Below are positions 26,692 through 34,753 of a DNA stretch of 64,000 nt, piece by piece. Position numbers and translations under genes: made by a program. The notes under the pieces are model-generated. The model did not search any database. It was given only the letters and a program-made list of their open reading frames with translations, and had not been told where the DNA came from. The stretch comes from Pseudomonas sp. RIT-PI-S (lineage in GTDB: Bacteria > Pseudomonadota > Gammaproteobacteria > Pseudomonadales > Pseudomonadaceae), in contig NZ_JANZKJ010000002.1 of the NCBI RefSeq assembly GCF_025642975.1, forward strand, positions 124,001 through 188,000. Direction: 5' to 3'. The number at the start of each line of letters is the position of its first letter. The first letter of the stretch is position 1.

Positions 26692-27396
26692 CTACCGGCG
26701 TGCCAATATCCGCCCCTCCATGCCGGACGGCCCCGCTCTCACACCGGGGCCTAGCGGCCCGCCGAACAAACGGCCCAGTACTCTATAGGGGCCAGCCTCA
26801 ATCATGGCTGGCACACTGACCGACAGGCGCAACGCCGCGGCAGTCACCGCCAGGCCGACCCCCGCCCAAGCGAGCGGGGTAGCCACGGGAGACTCCGGTG
26901 AGCGGGCGTTGATACTCAACGAAGCGATCGAAACAGCCGCCCCCATGATCGAGGCGAACGCTGCCCAGCGCATGGCGGGCTTTATCTGCTTGGCACTGGT
27001 GCTGCCAATGGTGCCTACGTGCATGAATAACGTTGACACACTGCTCACCAAGCCTGCGATCGCGATGGCGCTGAAGGCCTCACCGTCGGGATCACGGCGG
27101 TTTACCGGCTCGGCAGCGCAGTATGCGTAGCTATTCAGGCCGCCCTTATCGAATGGGCTGTATAGGTCAGGGCGCAGAAAACGGCCCATTTCGGTTGAAT
27201 AGCTTCGGTAACCGTTACCCAATGCGTAGTGACCCGTACCCGGCTCGCGCCACTGGCCATTGAACGCAACGCGGCCGCGCGCGTGCCGATGGCTCGCGGC
27301 GCCGAATGGGCGGTAGTTGATGTGACGGATCACAGGGGTGCGACGCACGGCCAGCACGCTGTGGGCCCGGTCGGTGGCAAACAAAGAATAGGTCAT
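26692..27396 (-). CDS. Orphan RHS-core protein 3 with hydrophobic tip
   Basis: This 234-residue product has the same architecture as the two RHS-core genes at 7-9 kb. The N-terminal TYSLFATDRAHSVLAV is followed by a core at about 43-105 (GHYALGNGYRSYS, MGRFLRPDLYSPFDKGG, NSYAYC, EPVNRRDPDG). The tip differs completely: residues 108-234 hold about three hydrophobic segments (AIAIAGLVSSVSTLFM onward), so it may be membrane-active. It lacks YD repeats and a secretion domain. It lies directly downstream of etfB on the same strand. The leader does not match those of RHS-core 1 and 2. No immunity gene is apparent. Confidence 0.7.
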   Translation of the reverse strand: MTYSLFATDRAHSVLAVRRTPVIRHINYRPFGAASHRHARGRVAFNGQWREPGTGHYALGNGYRSYSTEMGRFLRPDLYSPFDKGGLNSYAYCAAEPVNRRDPDGEAFSAIAIAGLVSSVSTLFMHVGTIGSTSAKQIKPAMRWAAFASIMGAAVSIASLSINARSPESPVATPLAWAGVGLAVTAAALRLSVSVPAMIEAGPYRVLGRLFGGPLGPGVRAGPSGMEGRILARR

Positions 27397-27518
27397 GGCC
27401 TTTCCCGGCAGTTTGCCGTCACCTTAGGCGAACCCCCTTAGGTAGCCTAGCTAGCAGTTTGATGGGGTACTCGCGGAAAACCCCAGCCCGGTGAGGCGCT
27501 CGGCTATGGCTGCGGACA

Positions 27519-28289
27519 CTACCGCACCACCCCCTCCTCCACCAGCAACTTGAGAATCGCCTCCGCGCCCACTTGCGCGCTCACCCCCTTGAGCACCTGC
27601 CCACCGCCGCCGCTAGCCTTGGCCGTGGCGGCTTTCATGCGATCGGCGCCGCTTTTGGCCTTGATCACCTTCAGCCGTTTGGGGCGAGGCTTGGCGGGTT
27701 GCAGGGCATTGCCGTCGAGCAACTCGTCGAAGGCCACTTCAACGTCATGAGGCAATAACTCACCTCGCTGGGCGGGGCCGTATGCGCTCTGCCTGGCTTT
27801 GGGCCCAGCGCTGTCCACGGTGGCGAGCATGGGCAGGCGCACATTCAAGCGGCGCCTTTGCCCCCTTGGCAGGGCCTGGAGCACTTGGGCCACGCCGTTC
27901 TCGATGCGCTCCACTTCGGCAAGGCCTACGACCACCGGCCAACCCAGGCGCTCGCCCAGCAGGTACGGCAACATCCCAGAGCCCTCACCGGTTTCGGCCT
28001 GCGTACCGGTCAGCACCAGCTGAGCCCCGGCGTCGCGCAAGTAGTCCACCAGCCCGGGCAAAGCGTCCGCCCCCGCTGGTTGCTCCAGCACATGCAACTG
28101 CGCCAGGCCCATGCCCAGGTAATCGCGCAGGGCTGGCTCGGCGACGTCGCCGGCGTGCAGCACCTGCAAGTTATCGCCAGCCAGGCGCAGGCCCAGCTCG
28201 ACCGCGCGAGCGTCCTGTTCGGCGCGGCGGGCCCTTCCTGAGGTGGGATGGGCACCGATCGACACCAGGCTTACCACTTTGCTGTTCAT
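27519..28289 (-). CDS. etfB: Electron-transfer flavoprotein beta subunit (dimethylglycine pathway)
   Basis: The 256-residue protein has the ETF beta fold with SIGAHPTSGRARRAEQDARAVELGLRL at the start, VLTGTQAETGEGSGMLPYLL (the AMP/recognition region) and RLNVRLPMLATVDSAGPKAR. It is more divergent than the housekeeping fatty-acid ETF, as expected for the dedicated pair of the dgc operon. With the alpha subunit it accepts electrons from DgcA/DgcB-linked dimethylglycine oxidation. It is the last gene of the dgc line, 9 bases after etfA. Confidence 0.88.
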   Translation of the reverse strand: MNSKVVSLVSIGAHPTSGRARRAEQDARAVELGLRLAGDNLQVLHAGDVAEPALRDYLGMGLAQLHVLEQPAGADALPGLVDYLRDAGAQLVLTGTQAETGEGSGMLPYLLGERLGWPVVVGLAEVERIENGVAQVLQALPRGQRRRLNVRLPMLATVDSAGPKARQSAYGPAQRGELLPHDVEVAFDELLDGNALQPAKPRPKRLKVIKAKSGADRMKAATAKASGGGGQVLKGVSAQVGAEAILKLLVEEGVVR

Positions 28290-28298
28290 TGACCTACC

Positions 28299-29522
28299 TC
28301 AGGCTGCGTTACGTTTTGCACCGTGGCGCCATGCGGCGACCGCGTCGATCAGGGCATTCAACAACTCGGCGCTGTCGCCGATCACCGCCAGGTCCGCGCG
28401 CTTGATCATGTCGCAGGCGGGGTCCAGGTTGACCGCGATGACCTTGTCGCAGGCACCTATGCCTTGCAGGTGCTGGATTGCGCCGGAAATACCGATAGCC
28501 ACGTACACCCGCGCGGTGACCCAGGTGCCGCTGGCCCCCACTTGGCGGTCGCGGGTCATGAAGCCGTCATCCACGGCCACCCGGGAGGCCCCCTCGGTAG
28601 CGCCCAAGGCAACAGCCGCCTGATGGAACAGGGCCCAATCCTTCACGCCGTTGCCTCCGGAGAGGATGAACTCCGCTTCGGCCATGGGGATAGCAGCGGG
28701 GTCCACCGCGACGGCGCCGCGGTCTTCTATCCGCGCCAGGGTGCGAGCCACCGAGGCTTCGAGGCTGAACGGCAGCGCTTCATGGCGGGTTTCGTCCACG
28801 GGTTCGGCGCATTCGGCGGCGGCCAGTATCAGCCTTGGCAGCGGCTGCGCAACGTCCTGCTGGCCTGCGCCAGCGCGGCCCCTGCACAGGCCATCCTTGA
28901 CGTGCCAGACGCGCGTTGCCGGGCGCTCCTCCAGGCGGGCAGCCAGCCGCCGGCCCAACTCGGCGCCGCCGTCGCGGCTGTCCGGGAACAGCCAGTGGCG
29001 CGGGCGCAGTTGGCTTTCCAGCGCCTGCAAGCCTTGAATGCGCTGCTCGGGCACATAGCCCAGGTATTCGTGGCCGCCCAGCACCAGCAGCCGGTCTACC
29101 CCGGCGGTATCGAAACCGGTTTCCTTGTGCTCGCCGAACACCACCGCCAGCACAGCACCCTCGCTACCCGCCAACTGATGCGCAAGGCCGAGCAGGTCGC
29201 GGTCATGGCTGCTCAGGCGGCCGCCAACCATGTCGGGCACCACGGCCACATAAAACGCCGGCGCTGGCACCCGGTGCAGCGGCCGCTGCACTTCGGCCGC
29301 CGCTACCAGACGCTTGACGTTACCGCCCTGTTCGGCGCCGCTGCGGTCGATCCGGCGGATGCCGTTGGGCCCGGTAAAGCCCACCGCGTGCGGGTTCTTG
29401 CGCACCACCCCAGAAGGCCCGGCCCAGCTTGCCTGGCAGGTCTGCAGCGCGCTGTGCAAGGGGTGCAGGCGGTTGCGAGCGATCCACTCGGTGCGGGGGT
29501 CCCTGCGTATCACGTCGCTCAT
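28299..29522 (-). CDS. etfA: Electron-transfer flavoprotein alpha subunit (dimethylglycine pathway)
   Basis: The 407-residue subunit has a long N-terminal extension before the ETF alpha domain. Its C-terminal FAD-binding domain is clear: FILSGGNGVKDWALF, ASRVAVDDGFMTRDRQVGASG and AIGISGAIQHLQGI. FAD of an ETF passes single electrons to the quinone pool. The start (MSDVIRRDPRTEW) overlaps the dgcB stop by four bases, so the two are coupled. Confidence 0.9.
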   Translation of the reverse strand: MSDVIRRDPRTEWIARNRLHPLHSALQTCQASWAGPSGVVRKNPHAVGFTGPNGIRRIDRSGAEQGGNVKRLVAAAEVQRPLHRVPAPAFYVAVVPDMVGGRLSSHDRDLLGLAHQLAGSEGAVLAVVFGEHKETGFDTAGVDRLLVLGGHEYLGYVPEQRIQGLQALESQLRPRHWLFPDSRDGGAELGRRLAARLEERPATRVWHVKDGLCRGRAGAGQQDVAQPLPRLILAAAECAEPVDETRHEALPFSLEASVARTLARIEDRGAVAVDPAAIPMAEAEFILSGGNGVKDWALFHQAAVALGATEGASRVAVDDGFMTRDRQVGASGTWVTARVYVAIGISGAIQHLQGIGACDKVIAVNLDPACDMIKRADLAVIGDSAELLNALIDAVAAWRHGAKRNAA

Positions 29523-31489
29523 TCGTTCACCTCTGCCGTTTCACGCGGCGCTCGCTGCGCTTGCTTTGCGGGTTCGGCCGGTGCTTCGATCAGCGCCTCA
29601 GCCACCAACTCGGCGATGTCCTTGATGGCCGGCCGCGGCGCCACCACCCCTTCGAGCATCGCGGTGCATTGCGGGCAGCCTACGGCCACCAGCTCGGCAC
29701 CGGTTTCGCGGATGTCGTTCATGCGCATGTCGGGGATTCGTTGCTGGCCAGGAATGTCCGTGATCGGCGCACCACCACCGCCACCGCAGCAGCGCGAACG
29801 AAAGCCTGAGCGCTGCATTTCCTTCACCTCGATGCCCAGCCCGCGCAGCACCTGCCGCGGCGCTTCGTATTCGCCGTTGTAGCGGCCCAGGTAGCAGGGG
29901 TCGTGGTAGGTCACGCTACCGCCGCGGTGCGTGCCCACGTTCAGTTGCTGCGCGGCCATCAGCTCGGCGATGTAGGTGCTGTGGTGCAGCACTTGGTAAT
30001 TCCCGCCTAGGGCGCCGTACTCGTTCTTCAGCACATGGAAGCTGTGCGGGTCGCAGGTCACGATGCGCTTGAAGCGGTACTGCCCCAGGGTGTGGATATT
30101 GCGCCGCGCCAGTTGCTGGAAGGTCGCTTCGTCACCCAGCCGGCGCGCCACGTCGCCGCTGTCGCGCTCTTCCAGGCCAAGTACGGCGAAGTCGACCTTC
30201 GCGGCCTTCAGCACTTTGACGAACGCGCGCAGGGTCCGTTGGTTGCGCATGTCGAAGGCGCCGTCGCCGACCCAGAACAGCACCTCGGCCTGCTTCACCT
30301 CGGCGAGCAGCGGAAGGTCCAGGTCAGCCGCCCAGTTCAGCCGGCCACCGGGAGCGAAGCCTCCCGGGTTGTCCGTGGCGATCAGGTTCTCCAGCACCTC
30401 CGCGCCTTTGTTTGGCGTGGCGCCTTTTTCCAGGGTGAGGTGGCGGCGCATGTCGACGATGGCGTCCACGTGCTCGATCATCATCGGGCACTCTTCCACA
30501 CAAGCGCGGCAGGTGGTGCAGGCCCAAAGGGTGTCCGCATCCACCAGGCCGTTAACGATCGGTTGATGGGCGTTACCGCCGTGCTCGCCGAGGGGCTTGC
30601 CCTTGCCGTCCGGGGTTGGATAGGGGCTGCCGGCGAAGCGGGCATCGGTACCGCCCGCCAAGCCAATGACCATGTCCTGGATGAGTTTCTTGGGGTTCAG
30701 CGGCTGGCCGGCGGCGAACGCTGGGCACATCGCTTCGCATTTGCCGCACTGCACACAGGCATCGAAGCCAAGCAGCTGGTTCCAGGTGAAATCCTTGGGT
30801 TTCTCCACGCCCAGCGGTGCCCGGCGGTCGGCCAGGTCCAGCGCCTTGAGGCCCGTAGAGCGCCCGCCGCCAAACCGTTCGGCGCGGCGGTGCCAGGCCA
30901 GGTGCAAGGCACCTGCGAACGCATGCTTGAGCGGACCGCCCCAGGTCATGCCCAGGAACAGCTCGCTTACTCCCCACAGCACGCCTAGCGCCAGTATTGC
31001 AGCCAGCACCCAACCGCCGAAGTCCGCCGGGAGCACTCCGGCCACCGGCAAGGTAGCGATGAAAAAACTCCCGGCGAATGCCAGCAGGCTTTTTGGCAGG
31101 CGCATCCAGGGGCCTTTGGACAAACGCGCCGGAGGATTGAGCCGGCGCTTGTACACGAACAAGGCACCGCAGAACATCACCCCGGTCGCCACCAGCAAGG
31201 CATAACCCAGCACGCGGTTGTGCAGGCCAAAACCGTGCACCGCGATCGCCAACGCCGCTGACAGGGCAAAGCCGCCTGCCGTGGCCACGTGGGTGTTGGA
31301 CATGTATTTATCCCGCGCAACCACATGGTGCAGGTCCACCAGGTAACGGCGCGGCATCGCCAGCAAGCCGCCAAGCAGGTCGACCTTAGCCGGCCGCCCC
31401 TGCCGCCAAAGGGCCACGCGGCGGGCAGCACCCAGCAGGGTCAGGGCGATGGCCGCGAACAGCAGAACGGGGAGGAGGGTGTTCAACAT
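29519..31489 (-). CDS. dgcB: Dimethylglycine demethylase subunit, membrane iron-sulfur protein
   Basis: The 656-residue protein starts at MLNTLLPVLLFAA (31489). Several N-terminal membrane segments are followed by two 4Fe-4S ferredoxin motifs (CVQCGKCEAMCPAF and CTTCRACVEECPM) and heterodisulfide-reductase-like CCG domains (VTYHDPCYLGRYNGEYEAPR, RCCGGGGGAP). This layout suits a membrane oxidoreductase moving electrons from DgcA and ETF to quinones. DgcA and DgcB are both needed for growth on dimethylglycine in P. aeruginosa. A 572-base gap filled by the tandem array separates it from dgcA, which is unusual within one operon. Confidence 0.92.
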   Translation of the reverse strand: MLNTLLPVLLFAAIALTLLGAARRVALWRQGRPAKVDLLGGLLAMPRRYLVDLHHVVARDKYMSNTHVATAGGFALSAALAIAVHGFGLHNRVLGYALLVATGVMFCGALFVYKRRLNPPARLSKGPWMRLPKSLLAFAGSFFIATLPVAGVLPADFGGWVLAAILALGVLWGVSELFLGMTWGGPLKHAFAGALHLAWHRRAERFGGGRSTGLKALDLADRRAPLGVEKPKDFTWNQLLGFDACVQCGKCEAMCPAFAAGQPLNPKKLIQDMVIGLAGGTDARFAGSPYPTPDGKGKPLGEHGGNAHQPIVNGLVDADTLWACTTCRACVEECPMMIEHVDAIVDMRRHLTLEKGATPNKGAEVLENLIATDNPGGFAPGGRLNWAADLDLPLLAEVKQAEVLFWVGDGAFDMRNQRTLRAFVKVLKAAKVDFAVLGLEERDSGDVARRLGDEATFQQLARRNIHTLGQYRFKRIVTCDPHSFHVLKNEYGALGGNYQVLHHSTYIAELMAAQQLNVGTHRGGSVTYHDPCYLGRYNGEYEAPRQVLRGLGIEVKEMQRSGFRSRCCGGGGGAPITDIPGQQRIPDMRMNDIRETGAELVAVGCPQCTAMLEGVVAPRPAIKDIAELVAEALIEAPAEPAKQAQRAPRETAEVNE

Positions 31490-31581
31490 GGCACAAAGGC
31501 CTCCGGTTGAGCTAAGGCGCAAGCGATACCTGTAGAAGCTGGCGATAGCCTGCGAACGGTTCACCGCGAAAACCGTGTTGG

Positions 31582-32090
31582 TACGGTTCGCAGGCTATCG
31601 CCAGCTCCCACAGAACCCCGCATTCCAAGGCAGCGGTATTAAAAGTCCTTGCATAGGCGCAGGGCGTACGGTTCGCAGGCTATCGCCAGCTCCCACAGAA
31701 CCCCGCTTTCCACGGCAGCGGTATTAAAAGTCCTTGCACAGGCGCAGGGCGTACGGTTCGCAGGCTATCGCCTGCCCCCACAGAACCCCGCTTTCCCAGG
31801 CAGCGGTATTAAAAGCCTTGCATAGGCCCAGGGCGTACGGTTCGCAGGCTATCGCCTGCCCCCCACAGAACCCCGCTTTCCACGACAGCGGTATTAAAAG
31901 TCCTTGCACAGGCGCAAGGCGTACGGTTCGCAGGCTATCGCCAGCTCCCACAGAACCCCGCTTTCCCAGGCAGCGGTATTAAAAGCCTTGCATAGGCGCA
32001 GGGCGTACGGTTCGCAGGCTATCGCCAGCTCCTACAGAACCCGCATTCCAAGGCAGCGATGTTAAAAGTCCTTGCATAGGCGCAGGGCGT
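31582..32090. repeat. Six-copy 85-bp tandem array built from a REP and the dgcA 3' end
   Basis: Six head-to-tail units begin at 31582, 31667, 31752, 31836, 31922 and 32006 (periods 85, 85, 84, 86, 84). Each starts TACGGTTCGCAGGCTATCGC (a Pseudomonas REP stem) and contains CTCCCACAGAACCCCGC (or a close variant) and GGTATTAAAAGTCCTTGCA (or a close variant). The last unit runs into dgcA: on the minus strand its end encodes LRLCKDF-stop, the true end of DgcA. The other five units each repeat that coding end and its stop codon. The array occupies most of the gap between dgcA and dgcB, so it should be transcribed with the operon. Confidence 0.95.
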
Positions 32091-34122
32091 CGTACAGGGC
32101 CGCATGCACGTTGCGTTGGGCCACGCAGTCACCGATACGGAACAGTAGGTAGCCGTCGCCGGGCTGGCTGAGCGCAGGCTGCGGCTCGATGGCGAACAAG
32201 GCTTCCACATCGACCTGGCCCTTGTTGCGCGAGCCCTCCTTGAGCGCGTAGTACAGGGCTTCGTCGGGCCGCACGCCGTTCTCGATCACTACCTGGTCCA
32301 CCACACGTTCTTCCTTGGCGCCGGTGTATTCATTTTCCAGCAGGGCGATGAGCTTGTCCCCTTCGCGGTAAACCTTTTCCAGCATCAGGTCGCCGGTCAT
32401 GATCACTTCCTTGGGGTACAGGCTGCGGTAGTACGTGGGGAAGGTCGTCCCGCCCATGGCCACGCCGGGCTTGATGTCATCGGTGACGATCTCCACCTGG
32501 CTGCCCTTGTCGGCGAGAAAGTCCGCCGCGCTCATGCCGGTGAACTCGCAGATGGTGTCGTACACCAGCACGTTCTTGCCGGGCGCGACCTTGCCGTCGA
32601 GCACGTCCCAGCTGCTCACCACCAGCCCCTCGGCGGCGCCCCAGTGTTCGTTCTGTTCCAGGAAGGGGTGACCGCCATTGGCCAACACGATCACATCGGG
32701 GCGCAGGTCCATGATGGTGTCCACGTCGGCGGCGGTGCCCAGGCGCAGGTCCACGTTCAGGCGCGCCAGTTCCAGTTGGAACCAGCGGGTAATGCCCGCG
32801 ATCTGGTCACGCTGCGGTGCCTTGGCGGCAATGGTTATCTGCCCGCCGATCTGCTCTTTTTTCTCGAACAGGGTCACGTCATGGCCGCGCTCGGCCGATA
32901 CCCGCGCCGCCTCCATGCCGGCCGGGCCTGCGCCGATGACCACCACCTTGCGCCGGGGGCCGGTGCTTTTCTCGATGATGTGCGGCACGCCCATGTATTC
33001 ACGCGAGGTGGCAGCATTCTGGATGCAGAGCACGTCCAGCCCTTGATACTGGCGGTCGATGCAGTAGTTGGCGCCCACGCACTGCTTGATCTGGTCCACC
33101 TGGCCCATCTTGATCTTGGCGATCAGGTGCGGGTCGGCGATGTGGGCCCGGGTCATGCCGACCATGTCCACGTAGCCGCCTTCGAGAATGCGCGTGGCCT
33201 GGTTCGGGTCCTTGATGTTCTGCGCGTGCAGCACCGGCGCCTTGACCACTTCCTTGATGCCCGCCGCCAGGTGCAGAAAGGGCTCCGGCGGGTAGCTCAT
33301 GTTCGGGATCACGTTGGCCAGGGTGTTGTGGGTGTCGCAGCCAGAGCCCACCACGCCGAAGAAGTCCACCATGCCGGTAGCGTCGTAGTAGGCGGCAATC
33401 TGTTTCATGTCTTCGTGGCTGAGGCCATCGGGGTGGAATTCGTCCCCACAGATGCGCAAGCCCACGCAGAAGTCGTCGCCCACTTCGGCGCGCACGGCCT
33501 TGAGCACCTCCAGGCCGAAGCGCATGCGGTTTTCGAAACTGCCGCCCCATTCGTCGGTCCGCTTGTTGACCCGTGGGCTCCAGAACTGGTCGATCATGTG
33601 CTGGTGCACGGCACTCAGCTCCACGCCATCCAGGCCGCCTTCCTTGGCCCGGCGCGCGGCTTGCGCGTAATTGCCAATGACCCGCTGAATTTCCTCCGGC
33701 TCGATGGTCTTGCAGGTAGCCCGGTGCACCGGCTCGCGGATGCCCGACGGCGACATCAGGGTCGGCCAGTGCTCGCCGTCCCAGCGCGAGCGGCGGCCCA
33801 TGTGGGTAATCTGGATCATGATCTTGGCGCCGTGCTTGTGCATGGCGTCCGCGAGGTTCTGGAAGTGCGGGATGATCCGGTCGGTGGAGAGGTTGACCGA
33901 CTTCCACCAGCCCTGGGGGCTGTCGATGGCCACGGTCGAGGAGCCGCCGCAGATGGCCAGGCCGATCCCGCCCTTGGCTTTCTCTTCGTAATACTTCACG
34001 TAACGTTCGGTGGTCATGCCGCCATCGGTGGCATACACCTCCGCGTGCGCGGTGCTGAGCACCCGGTTGCGGATCGTTAGGTTGCCGATGCGGATCGGCT
34101 GGAACATCGCTTCGAAAGCCAT
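32062..34122 (-). CDS. dgcA: Dimethylglycine demethylase catalytic subunit
   Basis: The 686-residue flavoprotein starts at MAFEAMFQPIRIGN (34122, GAGGA upstream). It has an old-yellow-enzyme-type FMN barrel (about 1-345), an iron-sulfur segment, and a FAD/NAD-type domain (RKVVVIGAGPAGMEAARVSAERG), the layout of trimethylamine dehydrogenase. It oxidises dimethylglycine to sarcosine. The cluster segment reads QCVGANYCIDR with a distal Cys366: Cys348, Cys354 and Cys366 are present, but the position of the second ligand in trimethylamine dehydrogenase is Ala351. The last codons are duplicated in the downstream tandem array. Confidence 0.93.
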   Translation of the reverse strand: MAFEAMFQPIRIGNLTIRNRVLSTAHAEVYATDGGMTTERYVKYYEEKAKGGIGLAICGGSSTVAIDSPQGWWKSVNLSTDRIIPHFQNLADAMHKHGAKIMIQITHMGRRSRWDGEHWPTLMSPSGIREPVHRATCKTIEPEEIQRVIGNYAQAARRAKEGGLDGVELSAVHQHMIDQFWSPRVNKRTDEWGGSFENRMRFGLEVLKAVRAEVGDDFCVGLRICGDEFHPDGLSHEDMKQIAAYYDATGMVDFFGVVGSGCDTHNTLANVIPNMSYPPEPFLHLAAGIKEVVKAPVLHAQNIKDPNQATRILEGGYVDMVGMTRAHIADPHLIAKIKMGQVDQIKQCVGANYCIDRQYQGLDVLCIQNAATSREYMGVPHIIEKSTGPRRKVVVIGAGPAGMEAARVSAERGHDVTLFEKKEQIGGQITIAAKAPQRDQIAGITRWFQLELARLNVDLRLGTAADVDTIMDLRPDVIVLANGGHPFLEQNEHWGAAEGLVVSSWDVLDGKVAPGKNVLVYDTICEFTGMSAADFLADKGSQVEIVTDDIKPGVAMGGTTFPTYYRSLYPKEVIMTGDLMLEKVYREGDKLIALLENEYTGAKEERVVDQVVIENGVRPDEALYYALKEGSRNKGQVDVEALFAIEPQPALSQPGDGYLLFRIGDCVAQRNVHAALYDALRLCKDF

Positions 34123-34138
34123 CTCACGGTCCTCGGCT

Positions 34139-34669
34139 TTACAACGGTTTGACGACGAACAGGCCGTCGTCGTGGCCCTCTTCGGAGCCTCCGTAGACTT
34201 GCTCTGCAACGGTGCGAACAGTGCTGCCGCGGGCGGCGAGAATCTGGTCCATGGCGCCAGCGAACCAGCCGGTGAACATGTAATCGACTTTGCGCCCGAC
34301 CTTGCCGTACACGTACACGAAGCACGAGTGTTCCAGCTTCACGCTGGCGGTGCCTTGCTCCAGATCGATGTCCTGGATCTTGAACAGGCCCCAGCCGCGC
34401 TGGCTCAAGCGCTTCATGTAATGCTCGAACACCGCCACGCCTTCCAGGCCATGGCACTGCGCTTCCTTCTCGCACCAATGCCAAGCGGACTTGTAGCCGG
34501 CCTTGTAGAGAACCTGGGCATAGGCGTCGGCGCCCAACACCTCCTCGATGCCCATGTGATTGTTCACGAAGAAATGCCGCGGCACGTACAGCATCGGCAG
34601 CGAATCGCTGGTCCAGACGCCAGTTTCGCTATCGACTTCAATTGGCAATTCAGGGGCGTGTTTGGCCAT
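34139..34669 (-). CDS. DUF5943 protein of the dgc operon (V4R-like)
   Basis: From the ATG at 34669 (GGAG nine bases upstream) the product has 176 residues. The second half, with LEHSCFVYVYGKVGRKVDYMF, TGWFAGAMDQILAARG and a final EGHDDGLFVVKPL, resembles the V4R/XylR-N small-molecule domain found in vinyl-reductase-like proteins and aromatic sensors. It lies 16 bases upstream of dgcA in the same direction, and the same gene precedes dgcA in P. aeruginosa. No DNA-binding or catalytic domain is attached. A binding, sensing or chaperone role in dimethylglycine use is inference. Confidence 0.7.
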   Translation of the reverse strand: MAKHAPELPIEVDSETGVWTSDSLPMLYVPRHFFVNNHMGIEEVLGADAYAQVLYKAGYKSAWHWCEKEAQCHGLEGVAVFEHYMKRLSQRGWGLFKIQDIDLEQGTASVKLEHSCFVYVYGKVGRKVDYMFTGWFAGAMDQILAARGSTVRTVAEQVYGGSEEGHDDGLFVVKPL

Positions 34670-34753
34670 GGAACTCAGCTCCAATCAGAAAGGGTCTATC
34701 GCTGTAGGGGGGGAACGGCCGCTACTGGCCTGCCCAGGCTGCAATGCCGATCA

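Noticed and set aside
31724..31951. A 75-codon repetitive ORF within the tandem array
   Set aside because: It merely reads through the 85-base units; period differences of one base break the frame elsewhere, so no protein is conserved across units.
31582..32090. CRISPR array
   Set aside because: The whole 85-base unit repeats, including what would be spacers, and one unit is part of dgcA. No cas genes are present.
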